63,624 bases of DNA from Lachnospiraceae bacterium. GTDB taxonomy: Bacteria > Bacillota > Clostridia > Lachnospirales > Lachnospiraceae. The notes below the pieces were generated by a model, which was not told where the DNA came from, did not search any database, and saw nothing but the letters and a program-made list of their open reading frames with translations. Each line of letters starts with the position of its first letter. The stretch's first letter is position 1. Shown piece by piece: positions 29,701-37,897 of the stretch. The position numbers and the translations under genes are program-made. The stretch is from NCBI GenBank assembly GCA_902363835.1, contig CABJBM010000033.1, forward strand, positions 1 to 63,624. The letters run 5' to 3'.

Positions 29701-31182
29701 CAAAATAACGCAGCTGACAGCGGCGGTATCCGTGCCTATGGCAGCGGCCATCTGATTTATAATAATTACATTGAAGCTCCTTCACTGGGCGGGCAGCAGC
29801 GTTCCGGAATTGTTTTACAAGCAGGAGCAGGAGATGAGGTCGCGGACAGCAAAACCGACGTCAGAGTTGCGGCCAACATCATTGTAGCCAATAATACAAT
29901 CGTATCGGACAAGGGAATCGGTATGACCTTTGGTGCAGAACCATCAGCAACCAAACCTTATGCGCCTCAAAATATCACGGTCGTTAATAATGTGATCCTT
30001 AACAGTGATGACAAAAAGACAATTATGAACATTAAAACGCCCACGGACTCATTGATAAAGAATAATTTTATTGATCCCAAAAATCCTGAAGCGCCAATCA
30101 GTGGCTCAAATTCTGCAGAACAGCCTATTCCTGATGAATTTGAATTTATTAACAGTCCGGCTCATTATGAATTGGTGGATGGCATAAGCATACCCACATC
30201 ACAGAGTCCGGTGATCGGGGCAGGTAATGTGGAAGGCGTTGATCTTACCTTCCTGACGGAAGATGTGGAAGGTAAAATAAGAGATTCTGCTATTGATGCC
30301 GGAGCCTATCAGTTAAACGGAACCGGTCCGGTGACAAACAAACCTTTAACCGCTGATGATGTTGGGCCGGTCTACGAGGAGGTAAGGATTCTGGTGATCA
30401 CCAATGTTAATGGGAATCTTAAAAGTAAGACAGTGGTATTTGCCATGAACCTCCTGCCAGAAGGGATCAATAGTGAGAATATCTATGAAATGATTGATTT
30501 AACTGTAAGAATCAATGATGGTGAAGAATGGGAATTGGCCTACGGAAATCCGGAAATTAACTTTGATACGAACAAAATTGCGCTTACTTACACCGGGCTT
30601 GACGATTTGGAAATCGGGGATATGGTTACGTTTACCGTGAAATATGGCAGTGGCAGCTCACAAAAGTCTGTGACCGTTGAATTTGAGACAGAGGAGTCAA
30701 ACCCAGGGCCGGAACCGGAACCAAACCCGGAACCAAACCCAGTTCCAGATCCTGATCCGAACCCGAACCCGAACCCTGAGCCGGGCCAAAGCAGCAGAAG
30801 TAAGGATGACAGCAGTGCCGAAACCAGCAAAGCATTTGCTTATCCGGCAAGCAACGGTGATCTGTCTGTATGGTATAAGGATGAGAATGGCTGGTATATG
30901 ATAAATCCGGACAGCAGCTATCCAAGGAATGAATGGAAGCAGGTAAAAGGAATCTGGTATTTCTTCAATGCTAAGGGATATATGGTAACCGGCTGGAACC
31001 AGTTGGATTATAATCAATGGTTTTATATGAATCAGGATGGTGCTATGGCAACCGGATGGGTTCTTTATCATAACTGCTGGTATTATATGAAAGCAAATGG
31101 TGCTATGAATAGCAGTCCTCTTGTGGATAATGGTACGACTTATTACTTTGACAGTAACGGTGTATGTACTAATCCATATTAA
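23800..31182 (+). CDS. Giant secreted multidomain polysaccharide lyase (PL6-type plus second beta-helix)
   Basis: Protein of 2460 aa from TTG 23800, eight bases after AGGAGG. It has a long signal peptide (cleavage near residue 46, AMA-VPP). In order: FnIII (90-175), F5/8 type C sugar-binding domain (180-314), a pectate-lyase-3 type right-handed beta-helix (360-777; VADYGAIPDDGLDDKNAIQN), FnIII (780-867), CBM96-like (868-1063), two Ig-like domains (1067-1253), a beta region (1263-1517), Big_2 (1523-1608), then a PL6 beta-helix (1713-2180). A PEPNP-rich linker (2301-2328) and W/Y wall-binding repeats (2347-2460; GYMVTGWNQ, GAMATGWV) end it. In the PL6 part K1933 (EIISVK) and R1954 (CLRIAD) are 21 apart, like the K/R pair of chondroitinase B. 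The substrate is probably a uronate-containing polysaccharide. A terminator follows. Confidence 0.9.
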   Translation: MVKKQTGILKFTGLFRNHLKKAKRVVSVSVVLTMLTSLLSAAAMAVPPDLEAKEELRQTVISADEELDDYFTTATPATASNSTKTKTKTISPPTGLTAVNASGEASLTWSVYEDVVEYTVYRSSNRTTGYTEIGTSTDNSYLDDTVKIGSIYYYSVSAEDFDGNISSRSTPVKLQIRSSGQLHYDFVTAWASGDDGNDVLNAIDGIASTRWSANGDPQWAIFELDESKEIGYVGIAFYTTTERASRFDIDVSDNGTDWLRVITNGISENSASALIQPFSFDTLTSVDAKYIRYTGHGNTVNTWNSVIDVQAYPPADGSYPVDELKEPEENYNPVDFTIPGMYYSDGTEYLPHTPNPVTGVTINVADYGAIPDDGLDDKNAIQNAINAAQPGDEVYFPDGVYNLKADASTSTMLALKSGVNLRGESKDGTVLLAYFAVTANRTSVIRILGKNNIVISDMTIKGDVPDPDFIIDTNLNTAKTNEPTYLIHIEDVGQGIPSYNIDIVDVVLEKAKEMAVRVSKSHDITISGITVRNMTDVGGGGAGYGVSIQGQGHKMDRLGYDNDTYYNIVENSTFEGPYIRHGTLIQYYAHNNLVQNNTYMNTALDSIDLHGEDEYLNEIRYNTISGVMKNGAIEVGNTGATHRNAGPFNYIHDNEIINCFTGIRVLLESPDTIIENNTITNNTQIPDAMGIRIQNGPRTIVRGNTITGNTAPGFWGIKLEYDNGDAVNGGQGTPEDVLIEGNVVTGNSNGVWIKDGYFITLKNNLIENNLGYDLLDNSSMLSDVTNFNITAGDRELTLNWTNPAKDFFQGVNIYNANVLVASLSKEVTSYRISNLSNGLIYTYTIKTIDENGNESMGVSAVGSPQGTGVEIEFLPTDDTYFQATSAEGSRDAVDFGTGTTTNHKQLKAKNTSSTKRITLMKFDVTAYQGVRGTVMLKLATSFGSINDSSPDHTRVTVYGVPITDWDEKNTLSWNKAAAQGFFSETGTSGNTLVIPEDAVNLGTIDASNNTKYYNLDVTDYLAHRSIVTFMFVGEYGNNANFNILSKENTNDNDRSKLVIMEDQMLKPDEMVANDKEKLTFASIKNNNTAENGIESDLFLPSIGEMNSIITWKSSNTAWITNQGVVTRPTAQEGSQNVTLTATITNSQISDTKMFELTVLAESAVPEQDKSDWPTIIRIDEGASAINPVGKPGATVEATFSDGSKASAIIKVGTITSLNVPAGVTLLEGDTVTFVQTEVGKAPSDVVTVTVKARPVSKGGPRTIERGAAISRLYKDGDPEATAEPGDVCYYIDTFHTDTTPYLLPYLKYDDESLVKPTVVSSGANSYVDVNLHPADRDDKLLKFGEIKDDVSTNKKQSAYFAIDATLYSDVFFSIRIKQKATGNLDTSAKVSALLEYSVDGGLTYTPIRIMNNRGGNLNSPLEGQAGYIPYYTPAGDNHKDYTAPENVLNQKPQSEWLEGEDVYTVHLAGADNNNDVRVRISNLIYEGVAGAEAAHEADKNAIKTNYIAFDNLIVKGTYNPPEYVSPTGVEVTPKTVSLLQNQTTQLSAAVVPVNSIDQSIVWSSDNPDVATVNETGVVTAVRTGTAVITAANIYEGVTLSDTCTVTVEAESESARIINNFAFINPRTVGNIDQDKKEIILRVDPGTGLTEIVAQFRVPFPETTTVKVNGVSQISGVTANDFTEPVVYSVQNISNDTTEYTVKVLEKQLPAQPQNTYYVSSKEEIDATLPILKPGDTVIMKNGVWNDADIRFAANGTSNNPITLKAETQGQVELRGASRITLSGSCLVLDGVSFLGRSQRKLDGAVVFDMFSYECRMTNVVIDDYNPTGAGHFKHHWVWNYGTYNRIDHNSFTRKEYEGEMLRLYKGIEHHALIDYNYFGERINNPNFTNNLEAIQVGMYMGSGSAWETVPSYSVIENNCFYQWDGEIEIISVKAHNVTIRHNTIRECVGTVCLRIADDCEVYGNYFFQNNAADSGGIRAYGSGHLIYNNYIEAPSLGGQQRSGIVLQAGAGDEVADSKTDVRVAANIIVANNTIVSDKGIGMTFGAEPSATKPYAPQNITVVNNVILNSDDKKTIMNIKTPTDSLIKNNFIDPKNPEAPISGSNSAEQPIPDEFEFINSPAHYELVDGISIPTSQSPVIGAGNVEGVDLTFLTEDVEGKIRDSAIDAGAYQLNGTGPVTNKPLTADDVGPVYEEVRILVITNVNGNLKSKTVVFAMNLLPEGINSENIYEMIDLTVRINDGEEWELAYGNPEINFDTNKIALTYTGLDDLEIGDMVTFTVKYGSGSSQKSVTVEFETEESNPGPEPEPNPEPNPVPDPDPNPNPNPEPGQSSRSKDDSSAETSKAFAYPASNGDLSVWYKDENGWYMINPDSSYPRNEWKQVKGIWYFFNAKGYMVTGWNQLDYNQWFYMNQDGAMATGWVLYHNCWYYMKANGAMNSSPLVDNGTTYYFDSNGVCTNPY

Positions 31183-31189
31183 GTCAATA

Positions 31190-31228
31190 GAGCAGGAGGG
31201 AAGATTAAATGAAATTTCCCTCCTGCTC
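31190..31228 (+). terminator. Terminator after the giant lyase
   Basis: GAGCAGGAGGGAA/TTCCCTCCTGCTC, a perfect 13-bp stem, 13-base loop, eight bases past the stop codon. The T run after it is weak (CATTATTC). Confidence 0.75.
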
Positions 31229-31446
31229 CATTATTCACATGCGCTATTGTACCTGTGTGTTATTGAACCAGTTGACAATCTAAATCCTCATAAGAAGATA
31301 TAGATTTTATTACTTTCCCTTGAAAATGAGGAAAATGGCATTAAGCACAGTTCTTATAAAAATAAAAGCCATGGACAATACCGGTTGGAAGGATTGTTTT
31401 GCATTGCCATAGGAAATATAAAAAGAGTCAAAAAGCTTTGCTGCAG

Positions 31447-32619
31447 TTAAATTTCTTTTTTGAATACGTCATCTACAAACTTGTCCTTGGCAATTTGAAA
31501 TGCCCCTGAAAGATTGGGGTTTTTCTCAGATTCATAGAGTAATACCTCCAGGTTTTTATCCATTTCAGCAAACATGTATGCCTTAAGATTTGTCATTGAC
31601 ATATCAAAAATAAAAGGGCAATGTTCAAATAATTCACCGGAAACCAAAATCACATCAGGATTAAACATGCAGGAAAGATTAATAATAGCTATGGATATAT
31701 AAGTACTGATTTCCTTTACTAATTCCACGGCCCATACCGTATTTTTCTCATAATGTTTCATAATATCATCAAGTGAGCAGATATCAGGATCATAAGTCTT
31801 TCCTCTTGTAATAATTGCATTTTCCGCAAGAAAGGTTTGAAGACAGCCTTTTCTTCCGCAGTCACATGGAATGCCGTTAGGCTGAATGATAATGTGTCCC
31901 AACTCACCGGCTGTGTTTTGCGCCCCTTCCAGAATTTTTCCGTGGATGGCATAGGCACTTCCCACTCCGGTTCCCACATCTAAAAAAGCAACATTCTTTC
32001 TGTCATATTTATCGCTGTAAGATAAAACTCCCCGTAACATAGATTTGACGTTATTATCAATACAAATATCCATACCAAACCGTTCGGAAAGCATCCCGCA
32101 TAATGGAACATTGCTCCAGTTAAACTGCGGAACAAAGAGGATGTTATGTTTGTTCTTGTCCACAAAGCCGATGACACTAACCCCCATGGAAACCACTTTT
32201 TTTGTATCTATTCCGGTTTTACGTATCAGTTCCTGATACATGGAGTACAGTCTGTCACAAACCGTTTCAGGAGAAATCCGGCTGGCTAATTTTTCCCTCA
32301 GGCTGGCAATGATTTCTCCGCTTAAATCTGTAATAGCCAGATCAATCTTGTTGGAATCTATATTTGCACATACAAAGAAGTAATTGTTTTTTGTGATGCA
32401 CAAAATCGTGGAGCTGCGTCCGATACTATTAATCTGTACGTGGGATTCATAGATGAATCCCAAAGTGGTGAGGTCGGAAACGATCCTCGTGATACTGGTG
32501 GAACTCATATGAACGCCTTTGGCTATTTCAGCTCTGGAAATAGACTTTTTTGATTCGATTAAATTATATACGACCTTTAGATTATTTAATTTCAAGTCTT
32601 TTTGATCTTGGGTTTTCAT
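31447..32619 (-). CDS. ROK-family (NagC/XylR-type) transcriptional repressor
   Basis: Protein of 390 aa. Residues 1-70 are a winged helix-turn-helix (SRAEIAKGVHMSSTSITRIV). Residues about 85-380 are a ROK domain with the phosphate-binding DVGTGVGSAY and the zinc site GELGHIIIQ...CDCGRKGCLQ. Such proteins bind a sugar or sugar phosphate and release the operator. It is divergent from the CBM9-like/ABC operon starting at 32828. The 208-bp gap carries a promoter and a palindrome it may bind. The giant lyase gene is convergent on the other side and may belong to the same regulon. Complete, with no damage visible. Confidence 0.93.
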   Translation of the reverse strand: MKTQDQKDLKLNNLKVVYNLIESKKSISRAEIAKGVHMSSTSITRIVSDLTTLGFIYESHVQINSIGRSSTILCITKNNYFFVCANIDSNKIDLAITDLSGEIIASLREKLASRISPETVCDRLYSMYQELIRKTGIDTKKVVSMGVSVIGFVDKNKHNILFVPQFNWSNVPLCGMLSERFGMDICIDNNVKSMLRGVLSYSDKYDRKNVAFLDVGTGVGSAYAIHGKILEGAQNTAGELGHIIIQPNGIPCDCGRKGCLQTFLAENAIITRGKTYDPDICSLDDIMKHYEKNTVWAVELVKEISTYISIAIINLSCMFNPDVILVSGELFEHCPFIFDMSMTNLKAYMFAEMDKNLEVLLYESEKNPNLSGAFQIAKDKFVDDVFKKEI

Positions 32620-32747
32620 AGATGGCTCCTTATTCTGTACTTAAAATACACCAATAATGTTATTATATAATATTTTTTTAATATGTAAATAGCCAGAAAG
32701 AAAAGTGAAGCAATATAAAAATTGTGATTAAATGATAAAATGAATGA

Positions 32748-32776
32748 TTGACAATGAAGTTATTATGTGCAATAAT
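32748..32776 (+). promoter_or_regulatory. Promoter of the CBM9/ABC operon
   Basis: TTGACA (32748-32753), 17-base spacer, AATAAT (32771-32776). A near-consensus vegetative promoter 52 bp before the first gene. Confidence 0.65.
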
Positions 32777-32781
32777 TATAT

Positions 32782-32798
32782 TAACGCCAGTGGTGTTA
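32782..32798. promoter_or_regulatory. Candidate operator at the transcription start
   Basis: TAACGCCA-G-TGGTGTTA, a 17-bp palindrome with one mismatch, immediately downstream of the -10. The position suits repression; the divergent ROK protein is the obvious candidate. Confidence 0.5.
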
Positions 32799-32827
32799 GT
32801 AAATAAAATACAAAAAAGGAGGATAAA

Positions 32828-33655
32828 ATGTCAAATTATTGTGAGAAAGAGATATCCACATATGTTTGCAAAAGGGCTAAAGATCCCATTGCAATTGATG
32901 GCAACCTGGAGAAAGATGTGTGGAAAAAAGCTGAGAAATCTGCCAGATTTATAGATGTAATTGATGGAGCACCGGCGTTGTATGATTCAAGAGCAGCACT
33001 TTTGTGGGATAACGAAAATTTATATGTAGGTTTCTGGTGTGAAGAGCCTTTTGTTAAGGCAACGCTTACGAAAAGGGATTCTCTTATTTTTAATGAAAAT
33101 GATATTGAAATCTTTATTGACGGTGGGGATACATATTATGAATTTGAATTGAATGCGCTGAATACGGTTTATGAAGTTTTTTATGTATGGCAAGATGCGT
33201 ATTTAAGCAAAGACGTGTACCGGAATGATCCTAAATTCAGTTTATTAAAGAAAGAGGCCTTTACATTCGGAGGAAATCATGACAGAAATGCAAGCACATT
33301 CTGGACAGGTACCAATGACCGGAAAGTACGGTATGCATTTATGGATTGGGATTTTGAAGGTCTGCAGACAGCGGTGCAGATCAACCGGGAGAAAGGATCT
33401 GAAGAGGGAGCAAGTAAGTCCTGGTTTGCGGAGATTGCTTTTCCCTGGAAGGGCATGAAGGACCTGGCAAATGGAAGAAGTCTGCCGCCCCAGGAACAGG
33501 ATATCTGGCGGATGTTTATCGGAAGATATGAAACTCTTAGATTAAATGGAAAGGAACAAAGTGTGGGCTGGGCAATGGATCCGGTTGGTACAGATGATAA
33601 CCATGCTCCGGAACGGTTCACCAAGATCGTATTCAGTGAAGAATATGTGAATTAA
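32828..33655 (+). CDS. CBM9-like carbohydrate-binding domain protein
   Basis: Protein of 275 aa that is almost entirely one CBM9-like beta-sandwich. Typical features are PIAIDGNLEKDVWKKAEKSA at the start, ALLWDNENLYVGFWCEEP in the core, and NDIEIFIDGGDTYYEFELNA. It has no signal peptide or lipobox, so unlike most CBM9 domains it should stay in the cytoplasm. AAAAAGGAGG precedes the ATG at 32828. It leads the operon 14 bases before the sugar-binding lipoprotein, so it may bind or present imported oligosaccharide, or be exported by an unknown route. Related stand-alone proteins of this size occur beside sugar ABC transporters, but their role is not known to me. Confidence 0.85.
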   Translation: MSNYCEKEISTYVCKRAKDPIAIDGNLEKDVWKKAEKSARFIDVIDGAPALYDSRAALLWDNENLYVGFWCEEPFVKATLTKRDSLIFNENDIEIFIDGGDTYYEFELNALNTVYEVFYVWQDAYLSKDVYRNDPKFSLLKKEAFTFGGNHDRNASTFWTGTNDRKVRYAFMDWDFEGLQTAVQINREKGSEEGASKSWFAEIAFPWKGMKDLANGRSLPPQEQDIWRMFIGRYETLRLNGKEQSVGWAMDPVGTDDNHAPERFTKIVFSEEYVN

Positions 33656-33668
33656 AGGAGGGTGTTCG

Positions 33669-35042
33669 ATGAAAAAAATGATGGCATGTTTAACGGCAAT
33701 AATATTGGTACTTGTTACGTTTACCGGATGTGGGGGAAATGAAGGGAGTAAGCAGCCCGTATCGGCGCAGGATACAAAGGGAGTTTCAGAAACCGGGACG
33801 GAAAGCGGGATTTCGTCCGGCAAGGTACAGACTGTAACATTTTTGGATACCAATCCATTTCCCGAGAGAACTGCTTTTCTGGAACAGGCAATTGCGGATT
33901 TTCAGGCAATACATCCGGATATCAGAATTGAGATGAGTTCAGTACCCTGGGATGAGGCTTATAAGAAGCTGGTAACCATGGGGTCTTCCAATACATTGCC
34001 GGATGTCGTCACAGGTGATGTGGGAGTCATGCTGACACTGGCCAGGGCGGGCTGGATTGCAGATGTCAGTGATATCTTTAACCAGCTTCCCCAATCTGAT
34101 TTTTCATCAGCAATTTTGGCTGCAAAGGATGCATATACATTCCAGGACAAGGTATATGCCATACCGGACGGGTATCTTTGCCAGGGCATCTTTGTACGTA
34201 CCGACTGGCTGAAGGACTTGGGGTATAATGCGGATGAGCTGCAAAACTGGACTTGGGATCAGTATTATGACATTATTCAAAAGACAACCGATAAATCCAA
34301 ACAGCGCTATGGAATTGCATTCAGAGGCGGCAATAACGGAAATCTTCGCCTGTATGAATATATGCTTTCTAATCTGGAGGTGGCCGGTGCTTTTCCTGAA
34401 GGAACGAGCCGGTCCATATTTGAGGATCCCCGGGCCCTTGACTTGTTTGTACAGTTTTTCCGGCCCTATATGGAAGGTTATGCTCCTACGGATTCCATTA
34501 ACTGGGGCTTTAAGGAGATGGTAGAAGGATTTATAAACGGACAGTGCGCCACATTAAACCAAACTCCGGAGGTAGCGATAACCTGTGAAAGCAGTATGGA
34601 AGAAGGGACCTGGGAAATTTTAAGGCAGCCGGTAAAGGAAGGTGCCGCTAAAAACTATATGACCTTTGGCTATACTTCTGCGTACATGATGGCAGAGAAA
34701 TCAGAAGCAAAGGAAGGCGCAGCAGAATTTATCGCATACGTAAGTTCCCCGCAGACAAACACCGCGTATTGTAAGGCAATCGGAGTTTTGCCCATCTATG
34801 CCTCCGGATTGCAGGATGAGTTTTTCCAATCTGCTAATATGAAGTCATTTTCGGATCAGCTGCTGGATCCTAAAGTTTCTTATGCGGCACAGCCTACGGA
34901 ACTTACTCAGTGGGGATATTTTCTGTCTGAGTATTCTAAGCTGGAAACACAAAAATATATGTCCGGTAAACAAAGTGCGGAAGAAACGCTGTCTCACCTG
35001 GCTGGCTGGATGAAAGAAAACTACGAAAAAGACGTGAAATAA
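33669..35042 (+). CDS. Family-1 extracellular sugar-binding lipoprotein
   Basis: Protein of 457 aa. The N terminus is a lipoprotein signal (MKKMMACLTAIILVLVTFTG then CGGN); the lipobox cysteine is residue 21. The rest is an SBP_bac_1 fold: TFLDTNPFPERTAFLEQAIA, MSSVPWDEAYKKLVTMGSSN, LPDVVTGD. It captures a carbohydrate for the two permeases that follow directly. AAAGGAGGG precedes the ATG. The ATPase is not encoded nearby, as is usual in Firmicutes where a shared MsmX-type ATPase is used. Confidence 0.92.
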   Translation: MKKMMACLTAIILVLVTFTGCGGNEGSKQPVSAQDTKGVSETGTESGISSGKVQTVTFLDTNPFPERTAFLEQAIADFQAIHPDIRIEMSSVPWDEAYKKLVTMGSSNTLPDVVTGDVGVMLTLARAGWIADVSDIFNQLPQSDFSSAILAAKDAYTFQDKVYAIPDGYLCQGIFVRTDWLKDLGYNADELQNWTWDQYYDIIQKTTDKSKQRYGIAFRGGNNGNLRLYEYMLSNLEVAGAFPEGTSRSIFEDPRALDLFVQFFRPYMEGYAPTDSINWGFKEMVEGFINGQCATLNQTPEVAITCESSMEEGTWEILRQPVKEGAAKNYMTFGYTSAYMMAEKSEAKEGAAEFIAYVSSPQTNTAYCKAIGVLPIYASGLQDEFFQSANMKSFSDQLLDPKVSYAAQPTELTQWGYFLSEYSKLETQKYMSGKQSAEETLSHLAGWMKENYEKDVK

Positions 35043-35142
35043 ATCAGCTTTGTATTGGGGTGCCGGAGGATGTCACGGAAGATTAAATAAACGGCTTTTG
35101 GGATATTCCTCTGGCTTTAACAGAGAAGGGAAATGTAATTTT

Positions 35143-36033
35143 ATGAAAAAGAGCAAAACTGACTGGAGGCCATATCTGCTTTTGTCCCCGGCAATTATTA
35201 TAATTGTGGTGTTAATGGGATATCCTTTTTTAGACAGCATACGTATTTCTTTGCTGAATTACAATTTACTGACCCCGGGGGATATTTATTTCAACCATTT
35301 TCAAAACTATTTGAAGCTTTTTCAGGATAAAGAACTTTCAATGGTCATTTGGAATTCGGTGAAATGGGTTTTCTGTGTTGTTTCGTTGCAATTTGTACTT
35401 GGTTTTACCATTGCCATGATTTTGAATACCAAATTTTTTGGAAAAGGTATTTATCAGGCGGTAACATTTTTGCCCTGGGCAGTTTCGGGATTTTTAATTG
35501 GTTTGATTTTTAAGTTCATTTTTAATCAGGACGGGGGAATCCTGAATACTGTTTTGATAAGCTTACATCTGATTTCAGAACCGATATCATGGCTGGGAAC
35601 GGAAAAGTATTCCATGGCCGGGCCCATTGCTGCCATGGTATGGTATGGGATTCCCTTTTTTGGCATTATGATACTGGCGGCTCTGCAATCCATTTCTACG
35701 GATATACTGGAAGCTGCCGGCATTGACGGCGCAAATGGAGTACAGTTATTCTTCATGATTATTATTCCTCTGGTGAAGCCCACGATTGTAATGACCCTTT
35801 TACTGCGTGTGATCTGGGTATTTAATTCACCGGATGTGATTTATGTTATGACAAATGGCGGCCCTGCCAATACATCCAATATTTTGCCGTTGTATGTGTT
35901 TAACCAGGCCTTTTATACCCTGGATTTTGGATACGGAGCAGCAGTGGGAATTCTTATGATGTTTATATTGGCGGTTTATGCGGTAATCTATCTGCATATT
36001 ACCAGGTATGAAAGCACGGGTGAAAATGAATGA
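35143..36033 (+). CDS. Sugar ABC permease, MalF/UgpA type
   Basis: Protein of 296 aa from ATG 35143 (MKKSKTDWRPYLLLSPAIII); AGAAGGGAAATG lies before it. An earlier start at 35050 has no ribosome site. Six membrane helices are expected. The EAA loop that meets the ATPase reads ILEAAGIDGANGVQLFFMII. It forms the membrane channel with the partner permease at 36030, whose start codon overlaps this stop (ATGA), so they are translationally coupled. Confidence 0.92.
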   Translation: MKKSKTDWRPYLLLSPAIIIIVVLMGYPFLDSIRISLLNYNLLTPGDIYFNHFQNYLKLFQDKELSMVIWNSVKWVFCVVSLQFVLGFTIAMILNTKFFGKGIYQAVTFLPWAVSGFLIGLIFKFIFNQDGGILNTVLISLHLISEPISWLGTEKYSMAGPIAAMVWYGIPFFGIMILAALQSISTDILEAAGIDGANGVQLFFMIIIPLVKPTIVMTLLLRVIWVFNSPDVIYVMTNGGPANTSNILPLYVFNQAFYTLDFGYGAAVGILMMFILAVYAVIYLHITRYESTGENE

Positions 36034-36869
36034 ATGCCCGGTCAAAGAAAATCATGGTGAACGTTTTTAAATATGTGTTATTGCTGGTGTTTCTGGTTTC
36101 CACACTGTTTCCATTTTATTGGCTGTTTATCACATCTCTTAAAACGAAAATAGAGATACATCAGCTTGTTCCGACTTTTTTTCCCAAATTGCCTACCTTG
36201 CAGAATTATATCAATATGATTAAGGTGACTCATTTTGATATTTACATAAAAAACAGTCTGATCGTTACCATGACAAGTTCTGTATTGGTGCTTGTAATAT
36301 CTCTTATGGGCGGTTATGCCTTAGCCAGATATAAATTTAAAGGCAAAGGGTTTGTTTTTATATTTCTGATCTGCTCACAGATGATACCCATGATAACGGC
36401 TATTATACCCATGTTTATCATGTATTCAAAGATTGGTATTATCAACAAGCCGGTTGCACTGATCCTGAGTTATACTGTGAGCAATGTGCCCTTTTGTCTG
36501 ATTACGGCATCAACCTTTTACAGCGGAATCCCTGTTACTCTGGAAGAAGCGGCAATGATAGACGGCTGCAGCAGGTTTGAAGCGGTCAGGCGGATTATTT
36601 TGCCGACCATGCTGCCTGGAGTAGTTGCGGTATTTGTGTTTGGTTTTACCGGGGCGTGGAATGAACTGTTTTATGCGGTTATGATGATATCTTCAGAAAG
36701 CAGGCGGACAATTCCCTCTGGTCTTATGAATTTTGTGCAAAAATATGATATTGACTGGGGTCAAATGTCGGCAGCAGGCATGGTAACCCTGATCCCTGTT
36801 ACGATCATGTTTTTTACCGTTCAAAAATATATTGTGTCCGGACTTACCTCCGGTGCTGTAAAGGAATAG
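36030..36869 (+). CDS. Sugar ABC permease, MalG/UgpE type
   Basis: Protein of 279 aa with six predicted membrane segments. N-terminal FPFYWLFITSLKTK is typical of MalG-like permeases. The EAA loop reads LEEAAMIDGCSRFEAVRRII. Its ATG overlaps the stop of the partner permease by four bases. Third gene of the transporter, followed 13 bases later by the asparaginase-II gene, so all belong to one transcript. Confidence 0.92.
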   Translation: MNARSKKIMVNVFKYVLLLVFLVSTLFPFYWLFITSLKTKIEIHQLVPTFFPKLPTLQNYINMIKVTHFDIYIKNSLIVTMTSSVLVLVISLMGGYALARYKFKGKGFVFIFLICSQMIPMITAIIPMFIMYSKIGIINKPVALILSYTVSNVPFCLITASTFYSGIPVTLEEAAMIDGCSRFEAVRRIILPTMLPGVVAVFVFGFTGAWNELFYAVMMISSESRRTIPSGLMNFVQKYDIDWGQMSAAGMVTLIPVTIMFFTVQKYIVSGLTSGAVKE

Positions 36870-36882
36870 AGAGGTGTTTTTC

Positions 36883-37896
36883 ATGAATGTTTATGAGCCG
36901 CTGGTAACCTTGAAACGGGGAGAGCTTACAGAATGTGTGTTTTACGGACATATTTCAGCAGTAGGGCAAGAAACGTTTTTTGCGGCAGGTGATTGGGAAC
37001 ATGCGGCATTTTATCGTTCCGCATCAAAGCCCATACAGGCCATGCCTGTAGTGTATTTAGGACTAAAGGATAAATATGGGATCACAGAGGAAGAGCTTGC
37101 GCTTATGTGCGGTTCTCAAAGATGTGAAATGTACCATATACCATTTATTGAATCGCTGATGGAAAAAGCGCGGGTAAGAGACGAGGATCTGATTATGCTG
37201 CCTGCCTTTCCTTTGCATCAGGAAACGCGGGATGAGATGATCCGTATGGGCATGAAGAAGAAAAAGATATATCATAACTGTATTGGAAAGCACATTGCCT
37301 GTATTTTGATCCAAAGGGAATTAGGAGGAGCGGAAAAAGACTATTATAAACCGGACAGTGCGGCTCAAAGACACATTTTATCCCTTATAGCGGATATGGC
37401 GGGAACATATGAAGAAGAAGTAAAAGTGGGAGTGGATGGCTGCGGAGTTCCTGTTTTTGGAGTGAAAGGAAAGGAAATTGCCAGGTCATTTTTAAAACTG
37501 GCAGCCAACGATATGATCCTGAATCCGGAGATAAGGGAGGCGGCAGGGACTTGCTGTCAGGCCATTCATAAGGCGCCCAGGCTTTTTTCGGCAAAGGGAC
37601 ATTTTGATACGGTTATTCATGAGGATGAGAATATTATCTGTAAGGGAGGCGCTCTTGGAGTGCAGTGTTTTGCATTGAGGGATGAAAGGCTGGGCTTTTT
37701 TATCAAGCTAAGCGATGGTTCTTATGATGTTCTTCCGCTGCTGGTTCTTCATCTGCTGGAAGAGATTTCTTATAAGAACAAAGAAACCATTAAGCTTCTG
37801 AAAGAGAGATATCCCTTTGCTGTGAAAAATGACTGCAATGCAGTGGTGGCTGATTATCATATAACATTAAAATTGAAAGATTATGAGGTGACATAA
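36883..37896 (+). CDS. L-asparaginase II family protein (PF06089)
   Basis: Protein of 337 aa from ATG 36883 (MNVYEPLVTLKRGELTE), with AGAGAGG nine bases upstream. Family blocks: FYRSASKPIQAMPVV, ALMCGSQRCEMYHI (CGSH...H in typical members, here CGSQ), NCIGKHIACIL (NCSGKH in most), VGVDGCGVPVFGV. This family hydrolyses asparagine or related amides and resembles serine beta-lactamase-fold amidases. The H-to-Q and S-to-I changes at conserved positions may alter the substrate. Placed inside a sugar transporter operon and followed without gap by an M24-fold gene, it probably acts on an amide of the imported compound rather than free asparagine. That is inference. Confidence 0.85.
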   Translation: MNVYEPLVTLKRGELTECVFYGHISAVGQETFFAAGDWEHAAFYRSASKPIQAMPVVYLGLKDKYGITEEELALMCGSQRCEMYHIPFIESLMEKARVRDEDLIMLPAFPLHQETRDEMIRMGMKKKKIYHNCIGKHIACILIQRELGGAEKDYYKPDSAAQRHILSLIADMAGTYEEEVKVGVDGCGVPVFGVKGKEIARSFLKLAANDMILNPEIREAAGTCCQAIHKAPRLFSAKGHFDTVIHEDENIICKGGALGVQCFALRDERLGFFIKLSDGSYDVLPLLVLHLLEEISYKNKETIKLLKERYPFAVKNDCNAVVADYHITLKLKDYEVT

Positions 37897-37897
37897 A

